Shown in pieces: positions 50,687 to 60,316 of a stretch of DNA of 64,000 nt. The stretch's first letter is position 1, and each line of letters starts with the position of its first letter. Source of the stretch: Myxococcales bacterium (lineage in GTDB: Bacteria > Myxococcota_A > Polyangia > Palsa-1104); NCBI GenBank assembly GCA_003170275.1, contig PNAM01000016.1:1-64000 (forward strand), read 5' to 3'. Under the pieces are notes generated by a model. It did no database searches. It was not told the DNA's origin and saw only the letters and a list, made by a program, of their open reading frames with translations. Position numbers and translations under genes: made by a program.

Positions 50687-52825
50687 ATGACGGATTTCTT
50701 TGCGACCTGCCCGCTCGGCATGGAGGAGCTGCTCGCGGCCGAGCTGCGCGAGCTGGGCGCGGCGTCGACGGATGTGCGGCGCGCCGGCGTGGCGTTCTCG
50801 GCGACGCTCGAGACCGCCTATCGCGCGTGCCTGTGGTCGCGCATCGCCAACCGCATTCTGATGCCGGTGGGCAGCTTCGCCGCGCCCGACGAGAACGCGC
50901 TCTACGAAGGCGTGCGCACCATCCGCTGGATCGAGCACCTGGGCGCACAGGAGACGCTGGCGGTCGACTTCACCAGCGTGGCGTCGCACCTCGAGCACAC
51001 GCACTACGGCGCGCTCAAGACCAAGGACGCGATCGTCGATCAGCTGCGCGACGAGACCGGCGAGCGCCCGTCGGTCGATCGCGCGCAGCCGAGCGTGCGC
51101 GTGCACGTGCACGTGCAGTCCGACCAGGCGACCGCGAGCATCGATCTGTCGGGCGAGAGCTTGCACCGGCGCGGCTATCGCGAAGAGAGTGCGCAGGCGC
51201 CGCTCAAGGAGAACCTCGCGGCGGCGATCCTGATGCTGGCGGGTTGGCCGGCGCGCGCGCGCGAGGGAGAGCCGCTGATCGATCCGATGTGCGGCTCGGG
51301 CACGCTGCCGATCGAAGCGGCGCTGATGGCGATGGATCGCGCGCCGGGCCTCGAGCGCGATTACTTCGGGTTCCTCGGCTGGCGCGGCCATCAAGCGCTG
51401 GTCTGGGAGACGCTGGTGAGCGAAGCGCGCGCGCGCGTGATCACCGACCCGCGCAAGCTGCCGATCATTCGCGGCTTCGATGCCGACACGCGCGCGATCC
51501 ACATCGCGCTGGCCAACGCCGAGCGCGCCGGCTTGCACGGGCGCATCCACCTCGAGCGGCGCGAGCTCGCCGAGCTGGAGCCGATCGGCGAGCGGCCCGG
51601 GCTGGTGGTCGTCAACCCGCCCTACGGCGAGCGGCTCGGCGAAGAGACCGACTTGGAGCCGCTCTACGCGCAGCTCGGCGATCTGCTCAAGCGCCGCTTT
51701 CCCGGCTGGACCGGCTACGTGTTCACCGGCAACCTCGAGCTGGCCAAGCGCATCGGCCTCAAGGCGGCGCGGCGCCACATCCTGTACAACGGCCCGCTCG
51801 AGTGCCGGCTTTTGGAGCTGCCGATCTCGTCGGTGCCGGTGAGGGACGAAGAGGGCCCGGCGTGGCGCAAGCCGCGGCCGGCGAGCCCCGCGGCGGAGAT
51901 GTTCGCCAACCGGCTGGCGAAGAACTTCAAGCACCTGAAGAAATGGGCGCGGCGCGAGGACGTGCATTGCTGGCGCGTGTACGACGCGGACCTGCCGGAG
52001 TATTCGGTGGCGGTCGATCTGTACGAGGACGCGGTGCACGTGCAGGAGTACGAGTGCCCGCCGACGGTGGATCCGTCCAAGGCCGAGCAGCGGCTCTACG
52101 ACGTGATGGCGGTGCTGCCGGGCGTGCTCGGCGTCAAGCCCGAAGACGTCTTCTTGAAGGTGCGCAAGCGCCAGCGCGGCCTTCAACAGTACGAGAAGCT
52201 GGGCGACCAGCGCGCCGAGCGGCAGGTGCGCGAAGGCCGCCATCGCTTCATCGTAAACCTGAGCGACTACCTCGACACCGGGCTGTTCCTCGATCACCGG
52301 ATCGTGCGCGGGATGATCGCCGAGCTGGCGCCGGGCCGGCGCTTTCTCAATCTGTTCGCCTACACCTGCACCGCGACGGTGTATGCGGCCACCGGCGGCG
52401 CGCGCGCGTCGACCAGCGTCGATCTGTCGAACACCTACCTCGACTGGGGACAGCGCAACTTCGACCTCAACGCGGTGGGTACCGGGCACCGCATCGAGCG
52501 CGCCGACGTGATCGCCTGGTTGCCGCGCCACTCGGAGCTGTACGGGCTGATCTTCGTGGCGCCGCCGACCTTCTCCAATTCGAAGAGCATGGACGATTCG
52601 TTCGACGTGCAGCGCGACCACGTCGGCCTGTTGCGCGAGGCCGCGCGGCTGCTCGAGCCGGCCGGCGTGATGCTGTTCTCGACCAACTACCGCCGCTTCA
52701 AGATGCAGGTGGGCGCGGCCGAGGGACTGGCCGTCGAGGAGATCACGAACAAGACCGTGCCGGAGGATTTCCGGCGCGATCCGCGCGTGCACAAGACCTG
52801 GCGGATCACCTGGCCGGCGAAGTGA
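50687..52825 (+). CDS. rlmL: Fused 23S rRNA guanine methyltransferases RlmKL
   Basis: 712 residues, the usual length of the fused enzyme that makes m2G2445 (L domain) and m7G2069 (K domain) in 23S rRNA. The THUMP domain covers about 1-160. The RlmL domain has DPMCGSGTLPIEAAL for AdoMet and an intact NPPYGER catalytic motif near 307. The RlmK domain starts near 400, with NLFAYTCTATVYAATGGA for AdoMet. Its motif IV reads VAPPTFSNSKSM, with Ala at residue 625 (codon 52559-52561) where family members have Asp (DPPTFSNSK). The L activity should be sound; the K activity is in doubt. The 3' end overlaps a convergent small gene by 20 bases. Confidence 0.93.
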   Translation: MTDFFATCPLGMEELLAAELRELGAASTDVRRAGVAFSATLETAYRACLWSRIANRILMPVGSFAAPDENALYEGVRTIRWIEHLGAQETLAVDFTSVASHLEHTHYGALKTKDAIVDQLRDETGERPSVDRAQPSVRVHVHVQSDQATASIDLSGESLHRRGYREESAQAPLKENLAAAILMLAGWPARAREGEPLIDPMCGSGTLPIEAALMAMDRAPGLERDYFGFLGWRGHQALVWETLVSEARARVITDPRKLPIIRGFDADTRAIHIALANAERAGLHGRIHLERRELAELEPIGERPGLVVVNPPYGERLGEETDLEPLYAQLGDLLKRRFPGWTGYVFTGNLELAKRIGLKAARRHILYNGPLECRLLELPISSVPVRDEEGPAWRKPRPASPAAEMFANRLAKNFKHLKKWARREDVHCWRVYDADLPEYSVAVDLYEDAVHVQEYECPPTVDPSKAEQRLYDVMAVLPGVLGVKPEDVFLKVRKRQRGLQQYEKLGDQRAERQVREGRHRFIVNLSDYLDTGLFLDHRIVRGMIAELAPGRRFLNLFAYTCTATVYAATGGARASTSVDLSNTYLDWGQRNFDLNAVGTGHRIERADVIAWLPRHSELYGLIFVAPPTFSNSKSMDDSFDVQRDHVGLLREAARLLEPAGVMLFSTNYRRFKMQVGAAEGLAVEEITNKTVPEDFRRDPRVHKTWRITWPAK

Positions 52826-53096
52826 TCCAGATCGGCGTGCCGTCGGAAGTGCCGACGCTCGGATTCGAGACGCTGCCCTCGGGGAGCTGATCGACCGCGT
52901 CGTTGGTCACCCGCGCGCGGGCGCGCACGCGCCGGACCGGCAGCGTGGTGCCGAGCTGGTGCGTAGTCTCGGTCTGCCCGCTCGTGCCGAACGTTCCACC
53001 CGATTCGGCCGAGCCCTCGTAGCCGCTCGGCGGCACGTTCTGCGCGTTCGCGAGCGTCGCCGATCCCAACAATGTCACGAGAGTCACCCAGCGCAT
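52806..53096 (-). CDS. Small exported protein of unknown function
   Basis: 96 residues. A clean signal peptide (LVTLLGSATLANA) is followed by a Gly/Ser/Thr-rich stretch (SGYEGSAESGGTFGTSGQTE) and a basic segment (LPVRRVRARARVTN) that could contact lipid or nucleic acid. The tail is Ser/Pro/Gly-rich. No family is recognised. It converges on and overlaps rlmKL, and diverges from the old-yellow-enzyme gene. Confidence 0.65.
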   Translation of the reverse strand: MRWVTLVTLLGSATLANAQNVPPSGYEGSAESGGTFGTSGQTETTHQLGTTLPVRRVRARARVTNDAVDQLPEGSVSNPSVGTSDGTPIWITSPAR

Positions 53097-53155
53097 GAGA
53101 CGCCTCCTTTCCGTAGAGAATGCACATCCGGTTCCAAACGTGCTCTAACCGGCGC

Positions 53156-54217
53156 ATGAGCCTGTTCGAGCCGCTGGCCCTCCGCGGGATCACCTTGCGC
53201 AACCGCATCGCGGTGTCGCCGATGTGCCAGTACTCGAGCGTCGACGGCTTCGCCGACGACTGGCACCTGGTGCACCTGGGCAGCCGCGCAGTGGGCGGCG
53301 CCGCGCTGGTGCTCACCGAGGCGGCGGGCGTGTCGGCGGTCGGGCGGATCAGCCCCGGCGATCTCGGCCTGTACCTCGACGCGCACGTCGAGATGCTGGC
53401 GCGCATCGTGCGCTTCGTCGAGCGACAGGGCGCGGTCGCCGGCATCCAGCTCGCGCACGCCGGCCGCAAGGGATCGACCGCACGCCCATGGGATGGCGGC
53501 GCAATGGTGGCGATCGCCGACGGAGGTTGGGTGCCGGTGGCGCCGAGCGCGATCGCGTTCTCCGACAAGTATCCGATGCCCGCCGCGCTCGACGACGCGG
53601 GCCTGCGCGCGACCGTCGCCGACTTCGCCGCCGCCGCCCGGCGCGCGCGCGCAGCCGGCTTCCGCGTGATCGAGATCCACGCGGCGCACGGCTACCTGCT
53701 AAACGAATTTCTCTCGCCGCTATCCAACCGCCGCACCGATCGCTACGGCGGCACGTTCGAGAACCGCACGCGACTGGTGCGCGAGATCGTCGAAGCGATT
53801 CGCCGCGACTGGCCCGACGAGCTGCCGCTGTTCATCCGCATCTCCGCGACCGACTACGCCGAAGGCGGCTGGACCGTCGAAGACTCGATCGCGCTCGCCA
53901 GGCTTCTGGCGCCGCTCGGCGTGGATCTGGTCGATTGCTCGTCGGGCGGCCTGGTGCCGGGCGTGAAGATCCCGGTCGGCCCGGGCTACCAGGTGCCGTT
54001 CGCTGCGCGCGTCAAGCGCGAGGCGGGCGTGCGCACCGGCGCGGTGGGGATGATCACGGAAGCGAAACAGGCGGAGGCGATCGTGGGCGATGGGCAGGCG
54101 GATCTGGTGTTGCTGGCGCGCCAGTTGTTGCGCGATCCGTACTGGCCGCTCCACGCGGCTGACGCCCTTGGCGTGGACGTGCCGTGGCCCAGGCAGTACG
54201 ACCGCGCCAAGCGTTGA
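53156..54217 (+). CDS. Old yellow enzyme-family ene-reductase (YqjM-like)
   Basis: 353 residues from the ATG at 53156. This is an FMN TIM-barrel oxidoreductase reducing activated C=C bonds with NAD(P)H. The YqjM-type features are: LRNRIAVSPMCQYSS with the Cys near the flavin, GAALVLTEAAGVSAVGRI, QLAHAGRKGST, and the substrate-binding IEIHAAHGYLLNEFLSPLSNRRTDRYGG. VDCSSGG and AVGMITEAKQAE with LLARQLLRDPYW bind the phosphate. The last residues hold the WPRQYDRAKR arginine-bearing tail used across the dimer in this class. No regulator or pathway gene is next to it. Confidence 0.93.
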   Translation: MSLFEPLALRGITLRNRIAVSPMCQYSSVDGFADDWHLVHLGSRAVGGAALVLTEAAGVSAVGRISPGDLGLYLDAHVEMLARIVRFVERQGAVAGIQLAHAGRKGSTARPWDGGAMVAIADGGWVPVAPSAIAFSDKYPMPAALDDAGLRATVADFAAAARRARAAGFRVIEIHAAHGYLLNEFLSPLSNRRTDRYGGTFENRTRLVREIVEAIRRDWPDELPLFIRISATDYAEGGWTVEDSIALARLLAPLGVDLVDCSSGGLVPGVKIPVGPGYQVPFAARVKREAGVRTGAVGMITEAKQAEAIVGDGQADLVLLARQLLRDPYWPLHAADALGVDVPWPRQYDRAKR

Positions 54218-54247
54218 GGCGCTGCCCCGTCCCCGTGCCTCACGCCC

Positions 54248-55591
54248 TCACAACGCATACCCAACCGTAAACACCGCCCCAACATACTGATCCACCGCCG
54301 ACCCCGCCCGCCGCGCCGTCGGGACGTTGTTCTGAAACGCCAGATCCAGCCACTCCCAATACGCAGCCGCCCCAACCGACAACCGGCGCCACACGCGCGC
54401 ATCCAGCCCGCCGCGCAACTGAAAGCCGTGCGTGCTCGAGAGCCCGTACTCGTCGAGGTTCTCCGTCGGGCCGGCGTCGGGAACGTACTCGTAGCCGATC
54501 CGTACGAACGGCGCGAAGCGGCCGCGCCAGATCGTCGCGCGCGCTTCGATGCCGACCGTGCCGTAGACGTAACGCGCGTCGGGCGGGCCGGCGTCGAGCG
54601 GCTTGCCGGTGGTCGGGCTGAGGACGTTGGTCTTGGCGATCGTGAAGGTGTGCAGCCCGGCGCCGCCGAACACGGTCAGCTCGACGACCGGCGCCAGCTT
54701 GCGCACGACGAAGCGCCAGCGCGCGCCGCCCTCGACACGCAGCTCGTCGGTGTCGTAGGCGTTGGGCGTGCCGTCGAAGGTGGTGGTCGGCCAGAACGGC
54801 TTGTCGAAGGCGAACCAGCCGCCCAGGCCGGCGAAGATGCCGCGCTTGATCGCGTGCGTGAACGCGACCGGGTACAGCTCGACCTCGCCGTGCACGCCGC
54901 CGCCGGTGCCGCCGTGGAACACCGGACGCTGAATGGGATCGAAGCTGAGCGAGCGGCTGCTCACCACCGCGCCGACGCGCACGATCACGAACGGGTAGTA
55001 GCTGGGCCGCGGCACGTCGGAGAAGCGGAACTGGAACCACGACCGGCGCGCCGGATGCTGCTGCGCCGCCGGCTTGGCGACCGGAACGCCGTTGAGCGGC
55101 ACCTTCTCGGTGTCGGTGTCCTGCTTGGCCGGCTCCTCTGGCGGCGGCGTGGGCGGCACCGGCTCGACCGGCACGGGCGCGGCGAGCGCTTGCGTGACCA
55201 GCGCGTCCACGTCGGCGCCGAGCTTGCGCAGCTGCTCGGGCGACAGATGGCGACCGCCGGCGATCGGCACCTCGAGATGCCCGGCTTCAGCGCCGCGCTC
55301 GTCGAGCACGCGCACGGTCAGCTTGAGGCCGTCCTTCTTCTCTACCGCGCCGGTCACCACCACGTACGGCTTGAGCTTGGCGATCGCATCGGCCGGCACC
55401 ACCGCGGCGCGCGCACCGAGCACCCGGGCCACCGCCGCCTGCGGCTCGTCGCCGTGCAGCCCGCTGAACGGCACGATCGCGACCGGCGCGCTGTCGCTCG
55501 CGCTCGACGGCGCCCGCGCAGACGCGACGCCCGCGAGACTCACGAGGCAGACCACCACAGTGTCGAGGCGCGGACGCACGGGGCGGTTCAT
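54248..55591 (-). CDS. Outer-membrane beta-barrel protein with GNA1162/LpoB-like N-terminal region
   Basis: 447 residues from the ATG of MNRPVRPRL. The signal is TVVVCLVSLAGVASARA. The region about 35-145 is a small alpha/beta domain: VAIVPFSGLHG, then YVVVTGAVEKKDGLKLTVRVLDERG and a LSPEQLRKLGADVDALVTQAL helix. It resembles the nucleotide-free fold seen in CsgG/LpoB-like periplasmic proteins. A Pro/Glu linker leads to a barrel of about 260 residues of amphipathic strands with aromatic girdles (FVIVRVGAVVSSRSLSF, GIFAGLGGWFAFD and others), ending in VFTVGYAL, a plausible assembly signal. It is divergent from the Cys-rich lipoprotein across 70 bases. Confidence 0.75.
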   Translation of the reverse strand: MNRPVRPRLDTVVVCLVSLAGVASARAPSSASDSAPVAIVPFSGLHGDEPQAAVARVLGARAAVVPADAIAKLKPYVVVTGAVEKKDGLKLTVRVLDERGAEAGHLEVPIAGGRHLSPEQLRKLGADVDALVTQALAAPVPVEPVPPTPPPEEPAKQDTDTEKVPLNGVPVAKPAAQQHPARRSWFQFRFSDVPRPSYYPFVIVRVGAVVSSRSLSFDPIQRPVFHGGTGGGVHGEVELYPVAFTHAIKRGIFAGLGGWFAFDKPFWPTTTFDGTPNAYDTDELRVEGGARWRFVVRKLAPVVELTVFGGAGLHTFTIAKTNVLSPTTGKPLDAGPPDARYVYGTVGIEARATIWRGRFAPFVRIGYEYVPDAGPTENLDEYGLSSTHGFQLRGGLDARVWRRLSVGAAAYWEWLDLAFQNNVPTARRAGSAVDQYVGAVFTVGYAL

Positions 55592-55661
55592 TTTATCGCA
55601 TCTCGGAAGATTGACGAAATAACGGTTTCCATGGTCTGCTAAACGCGAGGTCGATCTGATC

Positions 55662-58136
55662 ATGCGACTCCATGTAGGCGCCGGGATGACACTCCTCCTG
55701 CTGGTCGCCGGCGGCTGCCACTCGACGCTGACCGGAGACGACGCCGGCGGAGACGACGCCGGGATCGAGCAGGATCTCGCCACCGACGAGGATTTCGGCG
55801 ACATCGATCTGTTCGGCGCCGATCTCACCCCGTGCATGCCCAAGGTGACCAGCTGCAACGGCCTGTGCGGGCCGATCTTCGATCCGTGCCTGGGCAAGAA
55901 CGTGCAGTGCGGCGGCTGCAATACCGGCATGGTCTGCAATCTCGTCTCGCATCTGTGCGAAGTCCCCAAGACCACCTGCGCCGAGCTCAACGCGCAGTGC
56001 GGCACCATCCGCAACAGCTGCGGCACCCGGCTCGCGTGCCCGACCTGCGCCGCCGGCACCGAGTGCGCGCCCGACACCAACTCCTGCGTCACCTGCCAGA
56101 ACGTCACCTGTCAACAGCTCGGCTTCGAGTGCGGGCACGCGTGGCTCGGCTGCGGGCCGACCAGCAACACCACCGACTGCGGCAACTGCGCGAGCGGCGC
56201 GACGCCGGTGTGCAACCCGTTCTTCAACGTGTGCGAGCCGAACTGCACCGCGGCCTCGGCGGCGACCATCTGCGCGGCGGCCAAGACCGCCAAGAGCGTC
56301 GACTGCGGCATCATCACCGACGGCTGCGGCAGCTACGTCGACTGCGGCGGGTGCCAGCCGGGCTTCGCGTGCGGCGCGCAAGGCGATCCCAACCGCTGCG
56401 AGCCGCAAGAGGCGCCCACCGAGTGCATCGCCGCCGGCAAGCAGTGCGGCACGATCGCCAGCGCGTGCGGCGGCACCGTCGACTGTGGCACCTGCACGCC
56501 GCCCAACGTGTGCAACGCCAACGGCCTGTGCGGCCCGCCGTGCACGGTGATGACCTGCGCGATGCTCGGCGATCCCGCATGCGGCCTGGTGGCCGACGGC
56601 TGCGGCGGCATGAAGAAGTGCCACGACTGCCCGAACCTGACCGACACCTGTCTGGCCAACCACACCTGTTGCACGCCGAAGACCTGCGCCGCCAACTTCG
56701 CGGGCAAGTGCGGCACCATGCTCGACGACGGCTGCGGCTCCACCATCAACTGCGTCTGCGCGTCGGGCTCGTGCACCACCGTGCAGCCCAACGTGAGCGG
56801 CACCTGCTGCGTGAACACCGCGGTGTGCGCGGCCGGCGCTTGCGGCTCGTCGGTGACCGACACCTGCACCCACCTGCCGATCATGTGCGTGTGCACGGCG
56901 ACGCAGTTCTGCGCGGGCACCACCTGCATGCCCAAGGCGACCTGCGCGACCTTCACCGCCAACGGGCAGAGCGGGCAGGTGTGCTCGAACGGCAACGCCT
57001 TCAATGATGGCACCGGCAAGCTGCTCCCCTGCCCGTGCACCGGCGGGCGCTTCTGCATCACCGGCGCGGCACCCTCGCCCGTCGCCACCGGCGCGCAGAT
57101 GGGCACCTGCTGCACCGACACCGGCGCGTGCACGATGGGCGGCGTGACCTCGTGCAACACCTCGCGGCTGAACTCGTGCACCGGCGCGATGGACGTGTGC
57201 GGCGCATGCGCGAACGGGCAGTTCTGCAACGGCTCGAACGTGTGCGTCGCGGACTTCACCTGCAACACCTACGGCGCGGGCGGCGCGGTGGGCCAGCCGT
57301 GCTCGAACGGCGCCAACCCGGCCTTCCCCAAGGGCAACGGCACCGACCTGACCTGCCCGTGCGGCGCCGGCGAGGTGTGCGTCAACGGCATGACCGTGGT
57401 GAGCGGCGCTCAGCAGGGCGTGTGCTGCAAGAACAGCGCGGTGTGCGCTGCCAACGCCTGCAACAGCAACGTGATCGACACCTGCACGGGCGCGGCGATT
57501 CCGTGCGTGTGCAACGGCGCGCAGTTCTGCAACGGCGCCAACACGTGCGTGGCCAAGAACACCTGCGCGTCGCTCGGCAAGACCGGCGCGATCGGCTCCG
57601 GCTGCAACGACGCCAAGTTCTACGACGACGGCTCGGGCGTGGCGGCCAACAAGATCGCCTGCCCGTGCGCGCCGCAGAACGGGTTCACCAACATCCTGTG
57701 CGGCGGCGAATCGGCGACGGTCGAGGGCGTGTGCGCGTGCAGCGCGAGCGCATGCGTCAACTGCTCACAGAACGGGCAATCGAACGGCTGCGGCGGCACG
57801 AAGAGCTGCGCGTGCGCCGGACCGATGGTGTGCTTCCCGGCGGCGGGCGGGCCGAACGGCTGCTGCACGCAGAAGACCTGCGCGGCGCTGCCCGCGGGCG
57901 TGCCGGCCGGCGCGTGCGGCACGTTCAACGACGGCTGCGGCTCGAGCTTCCCGTGCGGCTGCCCGACGACCAACATGACCACCGGGCTGATGATGGCCAA
58001 CGAGCAGTGCGTGCCGGTCGGCGGCGCGAGCCCGGCCTACGGCGCGTGTAGCTGCACGCCCACTCCGTGCACGGTGCTCGGGGTCGGGACCCACGTCAAC
58101 GACGGGTGCGGCAACCCCGTGAATTGCGGAGCGTGA
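55662..58136 (+). CDS. Large cysteine-rich surface lipoprotein
   Basis: 824 residues. The lipobox VAGGC follows the signal helix; ATG 55686 is an alternative start. An Asp/Gly-rich linker (DDAGGDDAGIEQD) comes first. The rest is a string of about 15 irregular modules of 35-50 residues built on C-x-x-CG...D-(G)CG...C-x-C. Examples are CGTIRNSCGTRLACPTC, CGIITDGCGSYVDCGGC and CGTMLDDGCGSTINCVC. Cys makes up well over a tenth of residues and should be fully disulfide-bonded outside the cell. Such proteins in myxobacteria are often misnamed as unrelated enzymes; no catalytic motif is present. It starts a four-gene surface cluster. Confidence 0.82.
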   Translation: MRLHVGAGMTLLLLVAGGCHSTLTGDDAGGDDAGIEQDLATDEDFGDIDLFGADLTPCMPKVTSCNGLCGPIFDPCLGKNVQCGGCNTGMVCNLVSHLCEVPKTTCAELNAQCGTIRNSCGTRLACPTCAAGTECAPDTNSCVTCQNVTCQQLGFECGHAWLGCGPTSNTTDCGNCASGATPVCNPFFNVCEPNCTAASAATICAAAKTAKSVDCGIITDGCGSYVDCGGCQPGFACGAQGDPNRCEPQEAPTECIAAGKQCGTIASACGGTVDCGTCTPPNVCNANGLCGPPCTVMTCAMLGDPACGLVADGCGGMKKCHDCPNLTDTCLANHTCCTPKTCAANFAGKCGTMLDDGCGSTINCVCASGSCTTVQPNVSGTCCVNTAVCAAGACGSSVTDTCTHLPIMCVCTATQFCAGTTCMPKATCATFTANGQSGQVCSNGNAFNDGTGKLLPCPCTGGRFCITGAAPSPVATGAQMGTCCTDTGACTMGGVTSCNTSRLNSCTGAMDVCGACANGQFCNGSNVCVADFTCNTYGAGGAVGQPCSNGANPAFPKGNGTDLTCPCGAGEVCVNGMTVVSGAQQGVCCKNSAVCAANACNSNVIDTCTGAAIPCVCNGAQFCNGANTCVAKNTCASLGKTGAIGSGCNDAKFYDDGSGVAANKIACPCAPQNGFTNILCGGESATVEGVCACSASACVNCSQNGQSNGCGGTKSCACAGPMVCFPAAGGPNGCCTQKTCAALPAGVPAGACGTFNDGCGSSFPCGCPTTNMTTGLMMANEQCVPVGGASPAYGACSCTPTPCTVLGVGTHVNDGCGNPVNCGA

Positions 58137-58138
58137 CC

Positions 58139-59212
58139 ATGAAGACGCGCGCGCTCCTCTTGTTGGTGATGCTCGCCGCCTGCCGGCACGACAACGGCAA
58201 TGCCGGCAACGGGAACGGCGACGGCGGCGACGGCGACGGCGGGATCGTCGACAACGACTCGGGGATGATCATCGATCCGATGATCTGCGGCTCGCAGTCG
58301 ACGCAGGTGCAGGCGCTCGGCGCCGATCTGCTGTTCGTGCTCGACACCTCGTACTCGATGGACTTCAACCTCAAGTGGGCGTCGATCGCCGAAGGGTTGA
58401 AGGCCTTCATTAATGATCCGCGCTTTGCGGGCGTGGGCGTGGGCCTGCAGTACTTCCCGCTGCGCACCACCTGCGACGTCGCCGACTACGCGACGCTGGC
58501 GGTGCCGGTCAGCGCGCTGCCGGGGGGCGCGATGGCGCTCACCATGTCGATCGATTCCAAGCGCATGTCGGGCGGCACGCCGACGGTGCCGGCGATGGAG
58601 GGCGTGCTCGCGTACGCAAGCCAGACCGCCGCGACCAACCCCGACCGCCGCCAGGTGATCGTGCTCGCCACCGACGGGATTCCCGACGACAGCTGCCCCG
58701 CCGATGCGGACATGGGGCTGCCCAACTCGATCGGCTCGGTCGTGCAGCTGGTGCAGCAGGCCGCCAACGCCAACCCGCCGGTGCTCACCTTCGTGGTCGG
58801 CGTGGGCTCGGAGCTCACCGCGCTCGACGCGATCGCTCAGGCGGGCGGCGGCGCGCCCAAGGCGTTCCTCGTCGACACCACGCAGGACATCGAGAGCGCG
58901 TTCGCCAATGCGCTCGATCAGATCCGCAAGAAGGCGCTCGACTGCGAGTTCGTCATTCCCATGCCGGCGCCCGGGCTGGTGATCGACTACACCAAGGTCA
59001 ACGTCACCTTCACCAAGGACAACAAGCAGGAGCCGTTGGCCTTCGTGAGCGACGCGAGCGGCTGCGCGGCGGCGCCCGACAACGGCTGGTACTACGACGA
59101 CCCGCAGAAGCCGACCAAGGTCATCCTGTGCGACCAGACCTGCCAGCGCGTGCGCGACGGCTCGAGCGGCGAGGTCGACGTGGTGTTCGGTTGCGCCCAG
59201 CTGGTGCCGTGA
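58139..59212 (+). CDS. von Willebrand A-domain lipoprotein 1
   Basis: 357 residues, two bases after the Cys-rich gene. The lipobox VMLAAC is followed by a Gly/Asn/Asp-rich linker. The vWA domain (about 62-270) has a MIDAS in LLFVLDTSYSM (D-x-S-x-S), the Thr of the metal site in MSGGTPTVPAM and the Asp in VIVLATDGIPDD. The C-terminal 85 residues, from DCEFVIPMPAPG to VDVVFGC, form a Cys-containing domain shared with the next gene. These proteins bind ligands through a divalent metal and are typical adhesion or matrix-interaction proteins on the surface. Confidence 0.88.
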   Translation: MKTRALLLLVMLAACRHDNGNAGNGNGDGGDGDGGIVDNDSGMIIDPMICGSQSTQVQALGADLLFVLDTSYSMDFNLKWASIAEGLKAFINDPRFAGVGVGLQYFPLRTTCDVADYATLAVPVSALPGGAMALTMSIDSKRMSGGTPTVPAMEGVLAYASQTAATNPDRRQVIVLATDGIPDDSCPADADMGLPNSIGSVVQLVQQAANANPPVLTFVVGVGSELTALDAIAQAGGGAPKAFLVDTTQDIESAFANALDQIRKKALDCEFVIPMPAPGLVIDYTKVNVTFTKDNKQEPLAFVSDASGCAAAPDNGWYYDDPQKPTKVILCDQTCQRVRDGSSGEVDVVFGCAQLVP

Positions 59213-60246
59213 TGCGCACCGCGGGGCGCGCGCTCTTATTGATGTTCTTATGGACCGGCTGCGACCGCGCGACCGGCTCCGCCGTCGATGCCGGCATGGA
59301 CGCCACCTTCACCTTCACGCAGTTCGATCTGGGCTGCGCATCGTCGAGCGCGCAGGCCATGCTGGTGCCGGTGAACCTGGTGGTGCTGCTCGACCGCTCG
59401 GGCTCGATGGGCGACGGCATCAACGGCGATCCGACGCTCAAGTGGAATCCGGTCACCGCCGGCCTGGAGGCGTTCTTCGCGGACGCAGCGTCAGCGGGAA
59501 CCGCCGCGTCGCTGGCCTACTTCCCCTCCCTCTCGACCGATCAGTGCAATCCGTCGGTCTACTACGACGCGGCGGTGAAGATCACCGCGCTGCCCGACAG
59601 CATGACGTTCGCGAAATCGATCGCGGTCACCTCGCCCGCCGGCAACACGCCGACGCGCCCGGCGATCCTCGGCGCGATCGACTACGCCAAGGACACCAGC
59701 GACGCCCGGCCCGGCACACGCACCGCGATCGTGCTGGTCACCGACGGCGAGCCCGACCTGTGCGACTCGAGCGTGGCCAACGTGTCGCTCGAGGTGGCCA
59801 AGGTGGCGGCGAGCATTCCGACCTACGTGATCGGCGTGGGGCAGAGCCTGGGCAGCCTGGCCATGATCGCGCAGTCGGGCGGCACCGGCGCGCCCACGGT
59901 GGTCTCGGTCGGCGATCCGGCACAGACCGCCGCCGACTTCCAGAAGGCGCTCGAGGCGATCCGCGGCCTGCAGGTCAGCTGCGATCTACCGCTGCCGTCG
60001 CCGCCGAGCGGCATGGCGCTGGACTTCCAGAGCGTCAACGTGGTGTTCACCCCATCGGCGGGCGCGCCCGCACAGCTGGTCTACAACTCCACCTGTGCGA
60101 CGGGCGTGGGCTGGCGCTACGACGATCCCAAGGCGCCCACCAGGGTCATCCTGTGTGACCAGAGCTGCGGTCTCGCCAAGGCGGACCACGCGGGCCGCAT
60201 CGATGTGGTGTTCGGCTGCGCGACCGCCGGCGATCTGATCCAGTAA
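59212..60246 (+). CDS. von Willebrand A-domain lipoprotein 2
   Basis: 344 residues. Its ATG overlaps the previous stop by one base (TGATG). The lipobox is LWTGC. The vWA domain has MIDAS LVVLLDRSGSM, the Thr in AGNTPTRPAI and the Asp in IVLVTDGEPDL. The C-terminal domain matches its neighbour's: SCDLPLPSPPSG..., D-F-x-x-VNVVFTP, WRYDDPKAPTRVILCDQSC and IDVVFGC, each with paired cysteines. The two genes are tandem paralogues that have diverged strongly in the vWA loops, so they may bind different ligands. Confidence 0.88.
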   Translation: MRTAGRALLLMFLWTGCDRATGSAVDAGMDATFTFTQFDLGCASSSAQAMLVPVNLVVLLDRSGSMGDGINGDPTLKWNPVTAGLEAFFADAASAGTAASLAYFPSLSTDQCNPSVYYDAAVKITALPDSMTFAKSIAVTSPAGNTPTRPAILGAIDYAKDTSDARPGTRTAIVLVTDGEPDLCDSSVANVSLEVAKVAASIPTYVIGVGQSLGSLAMIAQSGGTGAPTVVSVGDPAQTAADFQKALEAIRGLQVSCDLPLPSPPSGMALDFQSVNVVFTPSAGAPAQLVYNSTCATGVGWRYDDPKAPTRVILCDQSCGLAKADHAGRIDVVFGCATAGDLIQ

Positions 60247-60264
60247 TCAAAGTCAATTTTCCTG

Positions 60265-60294
60265 TTGAGAGCCCGCGACTTAGGGGCGTATGCT
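60265..60294 (+). promoter_or_regulatory. Candidate promoter of the Kelch lipoprotein gene
   Basis: TTGAGA (60265-60270), an 18-base spacer and TATGCT (60289-60294) match the vegetative consensus at 5 of 6 and 4 of 6 positions. Transcription would start near 60301, just before the GGGGGAA ribosome site, which favours ATG 60317 over the earlier ATG at 60290 as the true start. Confidence 0.4.
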
Positions 60295-60316
60295 GATGGA
60301 CCGGGGGAATCCGTTC

